Source: Paracoccaceae bacterium (GTDB lineage: Bacteria; Pseudomonadota; Alphaproteobacteria; Rhodobacterales; Rhodobacteraceae). From it: a stretch of DNA of 64,000 nt. The stretch is taken from the NCBI GenBank assembly GCA_009773375.1, contig WRPH01000003.1:1-64000 (forward strand), written 5' to 3'. The position numbers and the translations under genes are program-made. The notes beneath the pieces are model-generated. The model did not search any database. It had not been told where the DNA came from and worked only from the letters and a program-made list of their open reading frames with translations. How positions within the stretch are numbered: the first letter of the stretch is position 1; each line of letters starts with the position of its first letter. This document shows, piece after piece, positions 45,300 to 54,080 of this stretch.

Positions 45300-45497
45300 A
45301 TGAAGTGCGAATTTCACAGAACCGAAATGCAAACCCAACGCGCCAATGCGCATTACCCCGGTGCCAAGGAATTTGCACCCAAACGGGTGGCCATCGGCTG
45401 GTGTGCCCATGCAGCAAGCCCGGCACCCAAGGGCGCGCAAAAACCACTGACCTGCGGCGGCGATCTTGCCAAGTGCTTGATTAAAGACAAACTCTAG
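45300..45497 (+). CDS. Cys/His miniprotein, third gene of the operon
   Basis: A 65-residue protein with C3, H6, H18, C35, H37, C52 and C59, enough ligands for one zinc or other metal site, plus many lysines. It sits nine bases from each neighbour, so it is firmly inside the operon. I know no family for it. It might be a metal-binding subunit or regulator of the ATPase next to it. Confidence 0.68.
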   Translation: MKCEFHRTEMQTQRANAHYPGAKEFAPKRVAIGWCAHAASPAPKGAQKPLTCGGDLAKCLIKDKL

Positions 45498-45506
45498 GAG
45501 GCTGAA

Positions 45507-47438
45507 ATGAGCGGTGCGCGCGACACAATGGAACTGCGGGAAGACAGCATCCGCGCGCAATATGACGCTGCTTTGGCGATGCTCACCGGGTTTGATCACG
45601 CCCCCCGGCTGGCGAAACCCATGGCCGTTGAAGCAAAGTCAGAACGCTCGCCCGGCATCGGCACCCGACCGATGTTTCGCTCCACCGCCCCCGGCATGAT
45701 CACCCGATCCACCGCCCGCCCCGGTGGGGTGCGGCTGCTGGAGCGTGTCGAAAGCCTTGGCGACGGGCTGGTTTCGCCAACCCAAGCCTCGGCCCTGCAC
45801 AGCCTGCGCCGCGGCTTGGCGATTGCCTTGGCAATGGCGGAAACCTTCGCCGCGCAAGCCGGTTTGGCCGAACTGAAAAAGGCCAATCTGGAGGGCCGCC
45901 TGCCCGATGGCAAACGTGGTGAATTCACCGAATTGCTGGCTGCCGAGGCGCTGCTGACGCTATACACTTTCGCCAACGCCACCGCGTTCTTGCTGGCGCC
46001 GCAGCTTGGCCCCACCACGGTCGAGGTCGGCGCGGTAGACGAAGTGCTGACCGACAACGCCCCGCTCGCGCTGCAGGGCGCCTTGTGGGAGTTGGATCAG
46101 GACATCGCCGTTCTGGCCAGCGACGAGACGCGTCTGGTCGCGGTGATTGCGGCGTTCTGCGAGGCATTGATGCAACGCGTTGCCCTGCGCGCCGAAACCG
46201 CACCGCGACTGGAAGCGTTTACCAGCGGTTCCTGGCGTGTGGAGGCCGATAAACTGGCAATTGCCGGTTTCAAACCCGCCCGCGCGGCCAAGGGCGGCGC
46301 TTTGACGATGCAATTCAAGAAGCCGTCCGAAGTGGTGGGCAACCACATTGCCAAATATCAAAGTATGCGGCTGGCTAAAATGCTGATGGCCTACGACTTT
46401 GAACGCAAACTGAATCCCTTTGCCGAATTGGGCGGCTTCATTTTCACCTTCATGGGCGATGGCAAACCCGGCACTGGCAAAACCACGCTGATCCAGATGA
46501 TGGCGGGACTTCTGAGCGATTATTGCAGAATTGCAGGCTATCCGTTCCGCTATCAGAATTTCTCGATTGACCAGATCGACAGCTATCAGGGCAAATCCGG
46601 CCAGAATGCCAAGGCCTTTATCGACTCTGTGCTTGATCCGGGGGTGATTGGCTTTGGCACCATTGACGATATTGATCAGGTCGCCGGTAAACGCGGCGAC
46701 CGGCAATCTTCGGCAGGGCAACAGGAAGTGACTGCGGTGTTCATGGGGGCCTTTGCCGGAACAAATACTGTGGTGCGCGGCAATTGCACATTCGGCATGT
46801 TCTCGAATTACCCCGAAAACGTCGATGATGCGTTGCGGCAAAGGGCGGGCGCACGGTTTTTGGTAGATGGCCCACAAAGCCGCGAGGATTATATCGACAT
46901 TCTGACTTTGCTGTTGGGCAAGAATCACTCCATTCCATTGGGGCAGCACGATCTTTTCGCCGCACAGGAAATCAAGCGCGCGGTGACGGCCAGCTTTGAA
47001 GGCTATGCCAAGCCCCACGAGACCGGCCTGCTGCATGTCTGGGAAAATGTACAAACCGACGTTGGCAGCTTGGATACTTTGGCCAAGCTGGGCACCTATC
47101 TGAAAGCAATTCAGCAAGCAGATGAACGCTTTACCGGGCGCGCGATCAAGAACATCACCGATGCCGTCAAGGTGCGCGCGATGGATTTTGAACTGCCGGA
47201 TGACTGGATGGAAAACCCGGATCTGTTCCTGTTCAAGCCCTACGATGAAAAACTGACCATGATCAAAGCACTGATGACGCCGATCACAGTTGATATGGTC
47301 ATTCAGGAAATCAACCGCTACGCTGACAGCGAATTCCGCTATGCCGATAAATCGGACGAGGCGGCGATCGAAGGCATGGTGCGCGATTTCAACCGTCAGG
47401 AAGAAGCAAAGCGGCGGTATATGGCAGGGAAGGCGTAA
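45507..47438 (+). CDS. AAA-family ATPase, core of the uncharacterised operon
   Basis: A 643-residue protein. Residues 1-300 are a helical region without recognisable motifs. An AAA-type ATPase follows: Walker A GDGKPGTGKTT (317-327), Walker B-like IGFGTIDDID (381-390), and a second acidic/arginine block FSNYPENVDDALRQRAGARF (432-451) that could hold sensor 1 and arginine fingers. The C-terminal part is helical and charged. AGGAGG precedes ATG 45507. Its third codon positions look less GC-rich than neighbouring housekeeping genes. Substrate unknown. Confidence 0.88.
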   Translation: MSGARDTMELREDSIRAQYDAALAMLTGFDHAPRLAKPMAVEAKSERSPGIGTRPMFRSTAPGMITRSTARPGGVRLLERVESLGDGLVSPTQASALHSLRRGLAIALAMAETFAAQAGLAELKKANLEGRLPDGKRGEFTELLAAEALLTLYTFANATAFLLAPQLGPTTVEVGAVDEVLTDNAPLALQGALWELDQDIAVLASDETRLVAVIAAFCEALMQRVALRAETAPRLEAFTSGSWRVEADKLAIAGFKPARAAKGGALTMQFKKPSEVVGNHIAKYQSMRLAKMLMAYDFERKLNPFAELGGFIFTFMGDGKPGTGKTTLIQMMAGLLSDYCRIAGYPFRYQNFSIDQIDSYQGKSGQNAKAFIDSVLDPGVIGFGTIDDIDQVAGKRGDRQSSAGQQEVTAVFMGAFAGTNTVVRGNCTFGMFSNYPENVDDALRQRAGARFLVDGPQSREDYIDILTLLLGKNHSIPLGQHDLFAAQEIKRAVTASFEGYAKPHETGLLHVWENVQTDVGSLDTLAKLGTYLKAIQQADERFTGRAIKNITDAVKVRAMDFELPDDWMENPDLFLFKPYDEKLTMIKALMTPITVDMVIQEINRYADSEFRYADKSDEAAIEGMVRDFNRQEEAKRRYMAGKA

Positions 47439-47439
47439 A

Positions 47440-48801
47440 ATGAAACGCCTGATCGAGAAAGGCCTGATGTTCGGCAATCTGATAGAGGTGTCTTCGCCGC
47501 AACTGGTGGAGCGCTATAATCGTGCTCTGAAACACCTGACCGGCAAACAGACCACGCTGAAGGATTTCCACCTTGATATTTCCGGCTACTCGCCTGAAAT
47601 CGGCGAGGAATTGGGCGATGATCTTTATCTCAACCCCAATGGCTGCAACCGCCAATTCATCCTGCTGACCACCAGCCAGAAATCTGCGCCGCTTCTGAAT
47701 ATGAAATTCTCGACCTCGCGCGGGATCTTGCAACAATTCATCGAGGCGAACGAAAGCCAACTCTTTGCGCTGACCGCCCGCGATGCGGTTGCAGGAGAAT
47801 TGCAGGGCTCGGTTTATGAAGTGTCCTCACCAGCCAAGCTTCTGGACATCCGGCAGATTACGGTCGAGGCCGATACGATTGGCGGCCATGTCGCCGATGC
47901 TGAAAAACTTGCCAAGCTGATTGACCGGTTTCGCCGTGAACCAGACGGTTGGCGCGATGATGTGCTGATCGCCGATATGATCGAATTGGCGAAAAAAACC
48001 GGCGATGTCACGCGGGTGCCGATCAGCCTGCCGACAATGACTTTCCAGCAGCCAAATTTCTGGACCAGCCATTTCGGCGGGCTCTATGTATTCCGCGATG
48101 TGAAATTTCCGTCCGTTATCAGCAGCTTGCCAAAGCAAAGCTTGGGAGCGATGCCGATCACTCCGGTGATGGACCTGTCGCAGCGCAACGGCATCGCCGA
48201 TTGGCTGGAGCGCAACGGTTTGGTCGAACCAATCGTGCAGGCGCGCGGCATGGATGCGGCTGCGGTATTGCGGCAGAAGATGGATTTCGTGCTGGTTGAT
48301 GCCGCCGACGCACTTGATCTGGAAATCGGCGACGCCCGCCGCACCGAATTGCGCAAGATTGCCTACCGCTTGGGCGACAGACTGCCAGACGAGTTTCTGG
48401 GCCTCTCTGCCTTGCTGGCCTGGGTTGAAGGCGCGGGCAACTGGCCTCGGATCACCTCAGAGCATCGCGCTTACTACTACACTTTGCGGGCCTCGCCCGG
48501 CGAACACCGTGATCTGGTGAACATGTTGCTGTCAGAATTGGCCCCTATGGATGTGCGGCAGATGTTTATCGTCCACAAGGAGTTGTTCTACGCGCAGTAT
48601 GCCACCTGGTCGGATCGCAAGCGTCAATATGTGGCAGATTTTCTGGCGCGCGAGTATAAGGTCGATGCACAAGGCGCGCGCGAAGCCTTGTTTGGCCCGG
48701 AGCCGTCGATGGATGCCCGCCAGCGCCCCGAGCCAAAACCGGCGCGGGATATGGCGCAGATCGTCGGGCCTTGGGGCGCGGTCACGGGGGCACGAAAATG
48801 A
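47440..48801 (+). CDS. Unknown soluble protein, fifth gene of the operon
   Basis: A 453-residue protein beginning MKRLIEKGLMFGNLIEVSSP. I see no signal, membrane helix or catalytic motif. Distinct stretches are LDISGYSPEIGEELGDDLYLNPNG, MKFSTSRGILQQFIEANESQLFALTARDAV and WTSHFGGLYVFRDVKFPSVI. It is one base after the ATPase gene, and its stop overlaps the next start (ATGA). It probably works with the ATPase. Confidence 0.82.
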   Translation: MKRLIEKGLMFGNLIEVSSPQLVERYNRALKHLTGKQTTLKDFHLDISGYSPEIGEELGDDLYLNPNGCNRQFILLTTSQKSAPLLNMKFSTSRGILQQFIEANESQLFALTARDAVAGELQGSVYEVSSPAKLLDIRQITVEADTIGGHVADAEKLAKLIDRFRREPDGWRDDVLIADMIELAKKTGDVTRVPISLPTMTFQQPNFWTSHFGGLYVFRDVKFPSVISSLPKQSLGAMPITPVMDLSQRNGIADWLERNGLVEPIVQARGMDAAAVLRQKMDFVLVDAADALDLEIGDARRTELRKIAYRLGDRLPDEFLGLSALLAWVEGAGNWPRITSEHRAYYYTLRASPGEHRDLVNMLLSELAPMDVRQMFIVHKELFYAQYATWSDRKRQYVADFLAREYKVDAQGAREALFGPEPSMDARQRPEPKPARDMAQIVGPWGAVTGARK

Positions 48802-49064
48802 TTGGCATACTCCGCTCGGCCTTCTTCGGCTTTATCGGCCTGACGGCGATCTATGTGCTGGTCGCGATCTATTCGCGGTCGGTAAGGCGCGAGAAACTTG
48901 AGAAGAAATTTGACGCCGGTGGTATTGAAGGCGATAGGGATACCTATATTGCAGACGGGATGCAGGCCTACGAACATGGGCTGAAGCGTCGTTTGTTATG
49001 GCTCGTCTATATCATCCCGACCGTGGTGGTAGTGGTGACGGTCTATTTCGTGAACTATCAGTAA
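48798..49064 (+). CDS. Two-helix membrane protein, sixth gene of the operon
   Basis: An 88-residue protein with an N-terminal helix (about residues 4-25), a basic cytoplasmic-type loop (RSVRREKLEKKF), and a second helix near residues 66-86 (LLWLVYIIPTVVVVVTVYFV). Translation is coupled to the previous gene. It may anchor the soluble proteins of the operon to the membrane together with the next product. Confidence 0.78.
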   Translation: MIGILRSAFFGFIGLTAIYVLVAIYSRSVRREKLEKKFDAGGIEGDRDTYIADGMQAYEHGLKRRLLWLVYIIPTVVVVVTVYFVNYQ

Positions 49065-49075
49065 GGAGCCGGGCG

Positions 49076-49756
49076 ATGTGGACATATGTGAAGTGGACCT
49101 TCCGGGTTCTGGTGCTGCTGATCGTGGCGGGCTTCTTGCACTACACCCTGCCGCACCATGATATCGTCAGGATTACAGGCACCTACAACCGGCTGACCAC
49201 GGTCGGCACCGAAAACTCGTGGGCCTATGCCTCGCCCGACACCGGCACGGCGGAAAGTGCCACAACCCGCGACATCCGGTTCATCGAGGCGGTGTATCCC
49301 GATGGCGGTGTGATCGTTTACCGGAATGAAGATACCGGCTGGGTCTGGCCGCCCTATTTCAAATACGACAGTTCGAACCTGCAAGCCGAGGCGGGCAATC
49401 TGAAAACGACGGAGATGGCACCGAAGTGGGTGTCGGTGACGCATTATGGTTGGCGCTTTCCTTTCTTGTCGATCTATCCGAATGCGGTTTCGGTGAAAGC
49501 TGTGGCCGGGCCGGACGTGCGGATCATCCCCTACGTTAACATCGTGGTGCTGTTGGCGCTGGCCTTCGGTGTTTTCATGATCCGGCGGATGTGGGCGCAA
49601 TTCTGGGAGCGTACGGTAGAGCCGGTCGTGGCCGAGGTTGAAGAAACCTGGGATGGTGTCGAAGCGCAGGCCGAGGCCGCGAAGGCAAGCGCGGGCGGCT
49701 TTTTTGCACGCATCGGCGCTTGGTTTGCAGGCTGGAAGAAGAAGCCAAGACGCTGA
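49076..49756 (+). CDS. DUF1523-like membrane protein, last gene of the operon
   Basis: A 226-residue protein. One helix at residues 6-24, then a domain with HDIVRITGTYNR, RDIRFIEAVYPDGGVIVYRNEDTGWVWPPYFKYDSSNLQAEA and WVSVTHYGWRFPFLSIYPNAV, which matches DUF1523 as I remember it. A second helix follows (about 152-172), then a charged amphipathic tail. Topology suggests the middle domain is periplasmic and the tail cytoplasmic. AAGGAG precedes ATG 49076. Function unknown. Confidence 0.82.
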   Translation: MWTYVKWTFRVLVLLIVAGFLHYTLPHHDIVRITGTYNRLTTVGTENSWAYASPDTGTAESATTRDIRFIEAVYPDGGVIVYRNEDTGWVWPPYFKYDSSNLQAEAGNLKTTEMAPKWVSVTHYGWRFPFLSIYPNAVSVKAVAGPDVRIIPYVNIVVLLALAFGVFMIRRMWAQFWERTVEPVVAEVEETWDGVEAQAEAAKASAGGFFARIGAWFAGWKKKPRR

Positions 49757-49767
49757 TTTTAGATGAC

Positions 49768-49788
49768 AATTCTTGAAGCAAGAATTTT
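49768..49788 (+). terminator. Hairpin after the seven-gene operon
   Basis: AATTCTTG, loop AAG, CAAGAATT, then TT. It lies 11 bases after the last stop and has the same core as the coaBC palindrome at 5250-5274. A plausible weak intrinsic terminator. Confidence 0.55.
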
Positions 49789-49842
49789 CCATCCATTTCC
49801 TGCAACGACGCAGTTGCCCCGCGACAGACAGAACTGCTGCAA

Positions 49843-51228
49843 CTAGCGCTGCCGGATCAGATCGGCGGCGCGCTCGGCGATCATGATGGTTGGTGCATTG
49901 GTGTTGCTGCCACGCAATCGCGGCATCGCCGACGCACCAACACCCCGCAGATTCTCCATCCGATGCGCACGCAGGTCGAGTGTGGTCGCGGCCATGCTGT
50001 CGGTGCCCATCCGGCAGGTGCAACCGGGTGATAGATCGTGTCAGCATGCGGACGGATGGCTGTTTCCAGCGCCTGATCGCTGCCGTCATGTGGGTACAGC
50101 CGAGCGCCAAGCCATGGCGCAAGATGGTTGCTTTGCAGCATGGCTTCGGTGATGCGTGCCCCCCGCTTCAGGGTATGCAGATCGGCCGGGTGGCTCAGAT
50201 AGCCCGGATCAATCTGCGGCGTCGAAGCAGGATTTGCAGATTGCAGCCCAACGCCGCCGTGCGATTGTGGCCGCAAAATACCGACCTGCACCGAAAAACC
50301 GTCGCCCAGATGCAGGTTGCGCATATGTTGGTCGACGATGCCGATCACGAAATGGATGTGCAGATCAGGCCGTAGCTGATCGGGGGGGGCGAGCAGAAGG
50401 GCGCGCCGCCCTCGGCCATTGGTGACGCAAAAAAACCCTCGCCCGCCTTGCGCCAATGCAAACCGGCCTTGGCCAGCCGCAAAAGCCCGTGCGGGTTCAC
50501 ACCGACGGTATCGCGGCGCAACGACGGGTGGCTGATGGTGTAATCCAGATGATCTTGCGGGTTTTGCCCGACGCCCGGCAAAGCTCGCGCAACGGGGATG
50601 CCGTGACGGCGCAATTCATCTTCGGGGCCAATCCCCGACAGCAGAAAAAACTGTGGCGAGTCAAACGCGCCTTGCGCCACAATCACCTCGCGCCGCGCCT
50701 TCGGAATCCTCCCTATTGAAATCAATAAGTTCCGGCACTTTCAGATCGCCCATTGCGGCAATGAATGCGCGGGGATCTTGCGCGGGAAAAGCTGATCTCC
50801 CAGCTACAACGGCCCATCTGTGCCGTGCAACGCAGAACCTCCGCGTGCGTTGGCTTCCGATCGCAGGAAGTATGGCAAGACCGGTTGCCAATCCCATCCC
50901 TCTGCGCCCAGATCGACCCATTCATCATAATCGGTGGGCTGGCCGCGCACATAAAGCATGGCATTGATTGCGGAAGAGCCGCCCAAGGCCTTGCCGCGCG
51001 GCTGAAAGCCCGGCAGCCCGGCTTGCGGCACGGTATGCTATGCCCAGTTGCACAGCGGCGATCCGCCCGACAGCAATGCGGCCACCATCGCCGGGGCGCG
51101 CATCAGGATATTGCGCGCCCTCCACCGGCTTCGATCAGACAGACCGAAACTGCCGGGTCTTTGGACAGCCTTGCCGCCAGCACACAACCCGCTGAGCCGC
51201 CACCAGACATGATCTAGTCATATGCCAT
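49843..51228 (-). pseudogene. GMC-family (choline-dehydrogenase-like) oxidoreductase pseudogene
   Basis: Read leftwards from 51228: MAYD, then a TAG stop, then IMSGGGSAGCVLAARLSKDPAV, the FAD-binding GxGxxG region of GMC oxidoreductases. Later pieces in shifted frames are FQPRGKALGGSSAINAMLYVRG, ARREVIVAQGAFDSPQFFLLSGIGP (GMC signature 2), PQDHLDYT, and the C-terminal YHPV...TCRMGTD with GVGASAMPRLRGSNTNAPTIMIAERAADLI. At least three frameshifts, one early stop and an internal deletion of roughly 100 residues before ARREVIVAQ are visible. It can no longer encode an enzyme. Confidence 0.9.
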
Positions 51229-51285
51229 GGCCCGCAGCTTATGCGGATCATGGCATTGCGCAAGCGGAACGCTGCGTTCGCCGAT

Positions 51286-53694
51286 TTAGCCGCGCAAGCT
51301 GCCGCCAGTGGCCTTGCTGACCTTTTCGATGATCTTGGCCGAAACCGCTTCGATATCCGCTTCGGTCAGGGTCTTTTCGGTCGGCTGCAAGCGCACCGTC
51401 AGCGCGATGGATTTCTTGCCCGCCCCCATCTGCGCCTCGGCCTTCTCACCGGTGAACTGGTCAAACACCCGCACGCTTTCGATCAGCACCTTGTCCGCCC
51501 CGATGGCGGCGTTCACCGCCGTCAGAACCTCGACGCCCTTGTCAACGACAAAGGCGAAATCGCGGTCCACCGCTTGCAGATCCGACAGGATCAGCGCCGG
51601 CTTGGTCGGGGACTTCACCTTTGGTTGCGGCACGTTGGCAACCAGAACGGTAAAGGCCACCGCAGGGCCTTTGACGCCCAGCTCCGACAGGACTTTCGGG
51701 TGAACCTCGCCAAAGGTCGCCATCACGTTCGACCCTAGGCCGATAACGCCCGACCGCCCCGGATGCCACCACGCCGCCACCTTGCGGTTGATCTGCACAC
51801 GGGCAGGCGCGCCGATGGCAGCTAGCACAGCCTCGGCATCCGCCTTGGCATCATACACGTCCACCAAACGGCGCGAGCCATGCGGATCGCGGCCCGCATT
51901 GGCGCCGATCAGCAGACCAGCGGCTTGCAGATGCTGCTCGCCGGGTTCGCCACCGTGGAAGGCCGGACCAACCTCGAACAGTGCCATGTCCACGAAGCCG
52001 CGCGCCTGATTGCGGGCAGCGGCGCGCAGCAGGCCAGGCAGCAGATCGGGGCGCAGATGCGTCATTTCCGACGAGATCGGGTTATCCACCTTCACCGCAT
52101 CCGCACCGCCGCCAAACAGGCTGGCCGCCGTCATATCAATAAAGCTGTAGGTAACGCATTCATTATAGCCCAAACCAGCCAGCGTGCGCCGGGCCATCCG
52201 TTCGCGCACCTGCAACGGGGTCAGGATCGGACGCGGCACGCCCGAAACCGCGCGCGGCAGCGGCTTGCCCTCCAGCTTGGACAGGCTGGCGACGCGCGCC
52301 ACCTCTTCGACCAGATCGGCCTCGCCCAGCACATCCGGGCGCCACGATGGCGGCGTCGCCATATCGCCATTCAGCACAAAGCCCAGAGATTCCAGCGTCT
52401 TGCGCTGCTCCGCCTCGGGAATATCCATGCCGACAAGGCTGATCACCCGCGCCGGGTTCAGCCGGTAAGCGCGGGCGGTATCTATCGGCGCACCATCCTG
52501 CGCGATGTCAGACGCCTCGCCGCCGCACAGATCAAGAATCATCTGCGTTGCCAGATCCAGCCCCGGCAGAGTAAACGCCGGGTCCACGCCGCGTTCAAAC
52601 CGATAGCGCGCGTCTGAATTGATCTTCAGCGCCCGCCCGGTGGAGGCAATCGTGATCGGGTCCCACCAGGCCGATTCCAGGAACACATCGGTGGTTTCAG
52701 GCGTGCAACCAGACTGCTCGCCACCCATGATCCCGGCCAGACTTTCGACGCCCGCATCATCTGAAATCGCCATCATCCCGGCACGCAGCGCATAGGTCTT
52801 GCCATCCAGTGCCAGAAACTCCTCGCTACCGCTGGCTGCATGAATCCGCAGCTTGCCCTGCACCTTGGCCATATCAAACACATGCAGCGGGCGGTTCAGC
52901 CCGAAGGTGAAATAGTTGGTAATATCCACCAGCGCCGAAATCGGACGCAGCCCGATCGCCTTCAGCCGCTGTTGCAGCCAATCCGGCGAGGCACCGTTCT
53001 TCACGCCACGAATCACCCGGCCCGCGAAATGCGGGCAGCCTTTGGCTTTAAGATCAGCCGAAATCTCCACCTGCACCGGGCTGGCAAAACCGGCCGTGAT
53101 CACCGGCACCGGCAGCGGTTTCAGCGTGCCCAAACCCCGCGCCGCCAGATCGCGCGCCACGCCGCGCACGCCCAAAGCATCGGGGCGGTTCGGGGTGATC
53201 TTGATGTCAATCATCGGATCAACCACGCCGGGGCGGTTCACCGCCAGCCAATCGACAAACTTCTGGCCAACCTCACCCGAGGGCAGCTCGATAATACCGT
53301 TATGCTCGTCGGACAGTTCCAGCTCGCGTTCCGAGGCCATCATGCCATGCGATTCAACGCCGCGAATTTTGCCAATCCCCAGCGTCACATCGATGCCAGG
53401 CACATAGTCACCCGGTTTGCACAGCACCACCGTGATACCTTCGCGCGCATTCGGCGCACCGCAGACGATCTGCTTTTCGCCCTCATCGGTCAGCACCCGG
53501 CAAACCCGCAGCTTGTCGGCATCGGGGTGCTTTTCGGCATGCAGCACGCGCGCGATGGTAAATGGAGCCAGCTTGCCCGCCGGGTTCACCACCCCTTCCA
53601 CCTCCAGCCCCAGATCGGTCAGGGCGTAAAGGATGTCCTCCAGCGAGGCAGAGGTTTCGAGGTGATCTTTCAACCAGGACAGGGTGAATTTCAT
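51286..53694 (-). CDS. pheT: Phenylalanyl-tRNA synthetase beta subunit
   Basis: An 802-residue subunit. MKFTLSWLKDHLETSASLEDI is the N-terminus, followed by the OB-fold tRNA-binding domain (LAPFTIARVLHAEKHPDADKLRVC), B3/B4 editing and B5 domains, and the C-terminal ferredoxin-like anticodon-binding domain (PALILSDLQAVDRDFAFVVDKGVEVLTAVNAA). It pairs with PheS, here separated from it by a 386-base stretch holding a small antisense ORF and a terminator. Confidence 0.97.
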   Translation of the reverse strand: MKFTLSWLKDHLETSASLEDILYALTDLGLEVEGVVNPAGKLAPFTIARVLHAEKHPDADKLRVCRVLTDEGEKQIVCGAPNAREGITVVLCKPGDYVPGIDVTLGIGKIRGVESHGMMASERELELSDEHNGIIELPSGEVGQKFVDWLAVNRPGVVDPMIDIKITPNRPDALGVRGVARDLAARGLGTLKPLPVPVITAGFASPVQVEISADLKAKGCPHFAGRVIRGVKNGASPDWLQQRLKAIGLRPISALVDITNYFTFGLNRPLHVFDMAKVQGKLRIHAASGSEEFLALDGKTYALRAGMMAISDDAGVESLAGIMGGEQSGCTPETTDVFLESAWWDPITIASTGRALKINSDARYRFERGVDPAFTLPGLDLATQMILDLCGGEASDIAQDGAPIDTARAYRLNPARVISLVGMDIPEAEQRKTLESLGFVLNGDMATPPSWRPDVLGEADLVEEVARVASLSKLEGKPLPRAVSGVPRPILTPLQVRERMARRTLAGLGYNECVTYSFIDMTAASLFGGGADAVKVDNPISSEMTHLRPDLLPGLLRAAARNQARGFVDMALFEVGPAFHGGEPGEQHLQAAGLLIGANAGRDPHGSRRLVDVYDAKADAEAVLAAIGAPARVQINRKVAAWWHPGRSGVIGLGSNVMATFGEVHPKVLSELGVKGPAVAFTVLVANVPQPKVKSPTKPALILSDLQAVDRDFAFVVDKGVEVLTAVNAAIGADKVLIESVRVFDQFTGEKAEAQMGAGKKSIALTVRLQPTEKTLTEADIEAVSAKIIEKVSKATGGSLRG

Positions 53695-53851
53695 GGCTTG
53701 GCCCTTCGGGAATTGTCGCCTGCGGGATTAGCGCATCGGCTGGCAAAGGGGAAGCGCCGCGCGCCCGGTTTCCGTTTTCGAAACGCGTTGTCGCGGGAAT
53801 GGCAGGGCAAATGCCACATTTTTCGGGGCAAGGTGATGTATAACCTTCCCC

Positions 53852-54007
53852 ATGATGGACCCAATTTTAGAAATCCCAAAAGACCGCAGACGGATCAGTG
53901 TTGGAAAGTTGTGCTTGTTACTGGGTTTGACCGTGCTGCTTTACATGATGGTGGCGCATGAATTCAGCGCCGTGACCTCGGCTTTTATCGTGCCGAAACA
54001 AGGCTGA
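53852..54007 (+). CDS. Possible 51-residue single-helix membrane protein between pheS and pheT
   Basis: ATG 53852 (or 53855) opens a frame reading MMDPILEIPKDRRRISVGK, then a hydrophobic helix LCLLLGLTVLLYMMVA, then a short tail ending VPKQG. It runs against pheS and pheT, and is AT-richer than both. A strong hairpin follows 34 bases after the stop. No clear ribosome binding site is present, so this remains a candidate. Confidence 0.42.
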   Translation: MMDPILEIPKDRRRISVGKLCLLLGLTVLLYMMVAHEFSAVTSAFIVPKQG

Positions 54008-54041
54008 ACCGGCGGCAACGTGCGGTGCAGCAGCAAGGCCA

Positions 54042-54073
54042 AAAATCCGACCTGAGCGATCAGGCCGGATTTT
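54042..54073. terminator. Strong bidirectional terminator between pheS and pheT
   Basis: AAAATCCG, A, CCTGA, loop GCGA, TCAGG, C, CGGATTTT: 13 pairs with one mismatch, and A/T flanks on both sides. It ends pheS transcription (leftwards) and would also end the small rightward ORF. pheT would then need its own promoter. Confidence 0.82.
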
Positions 54074-54080
54074 GTGCATT

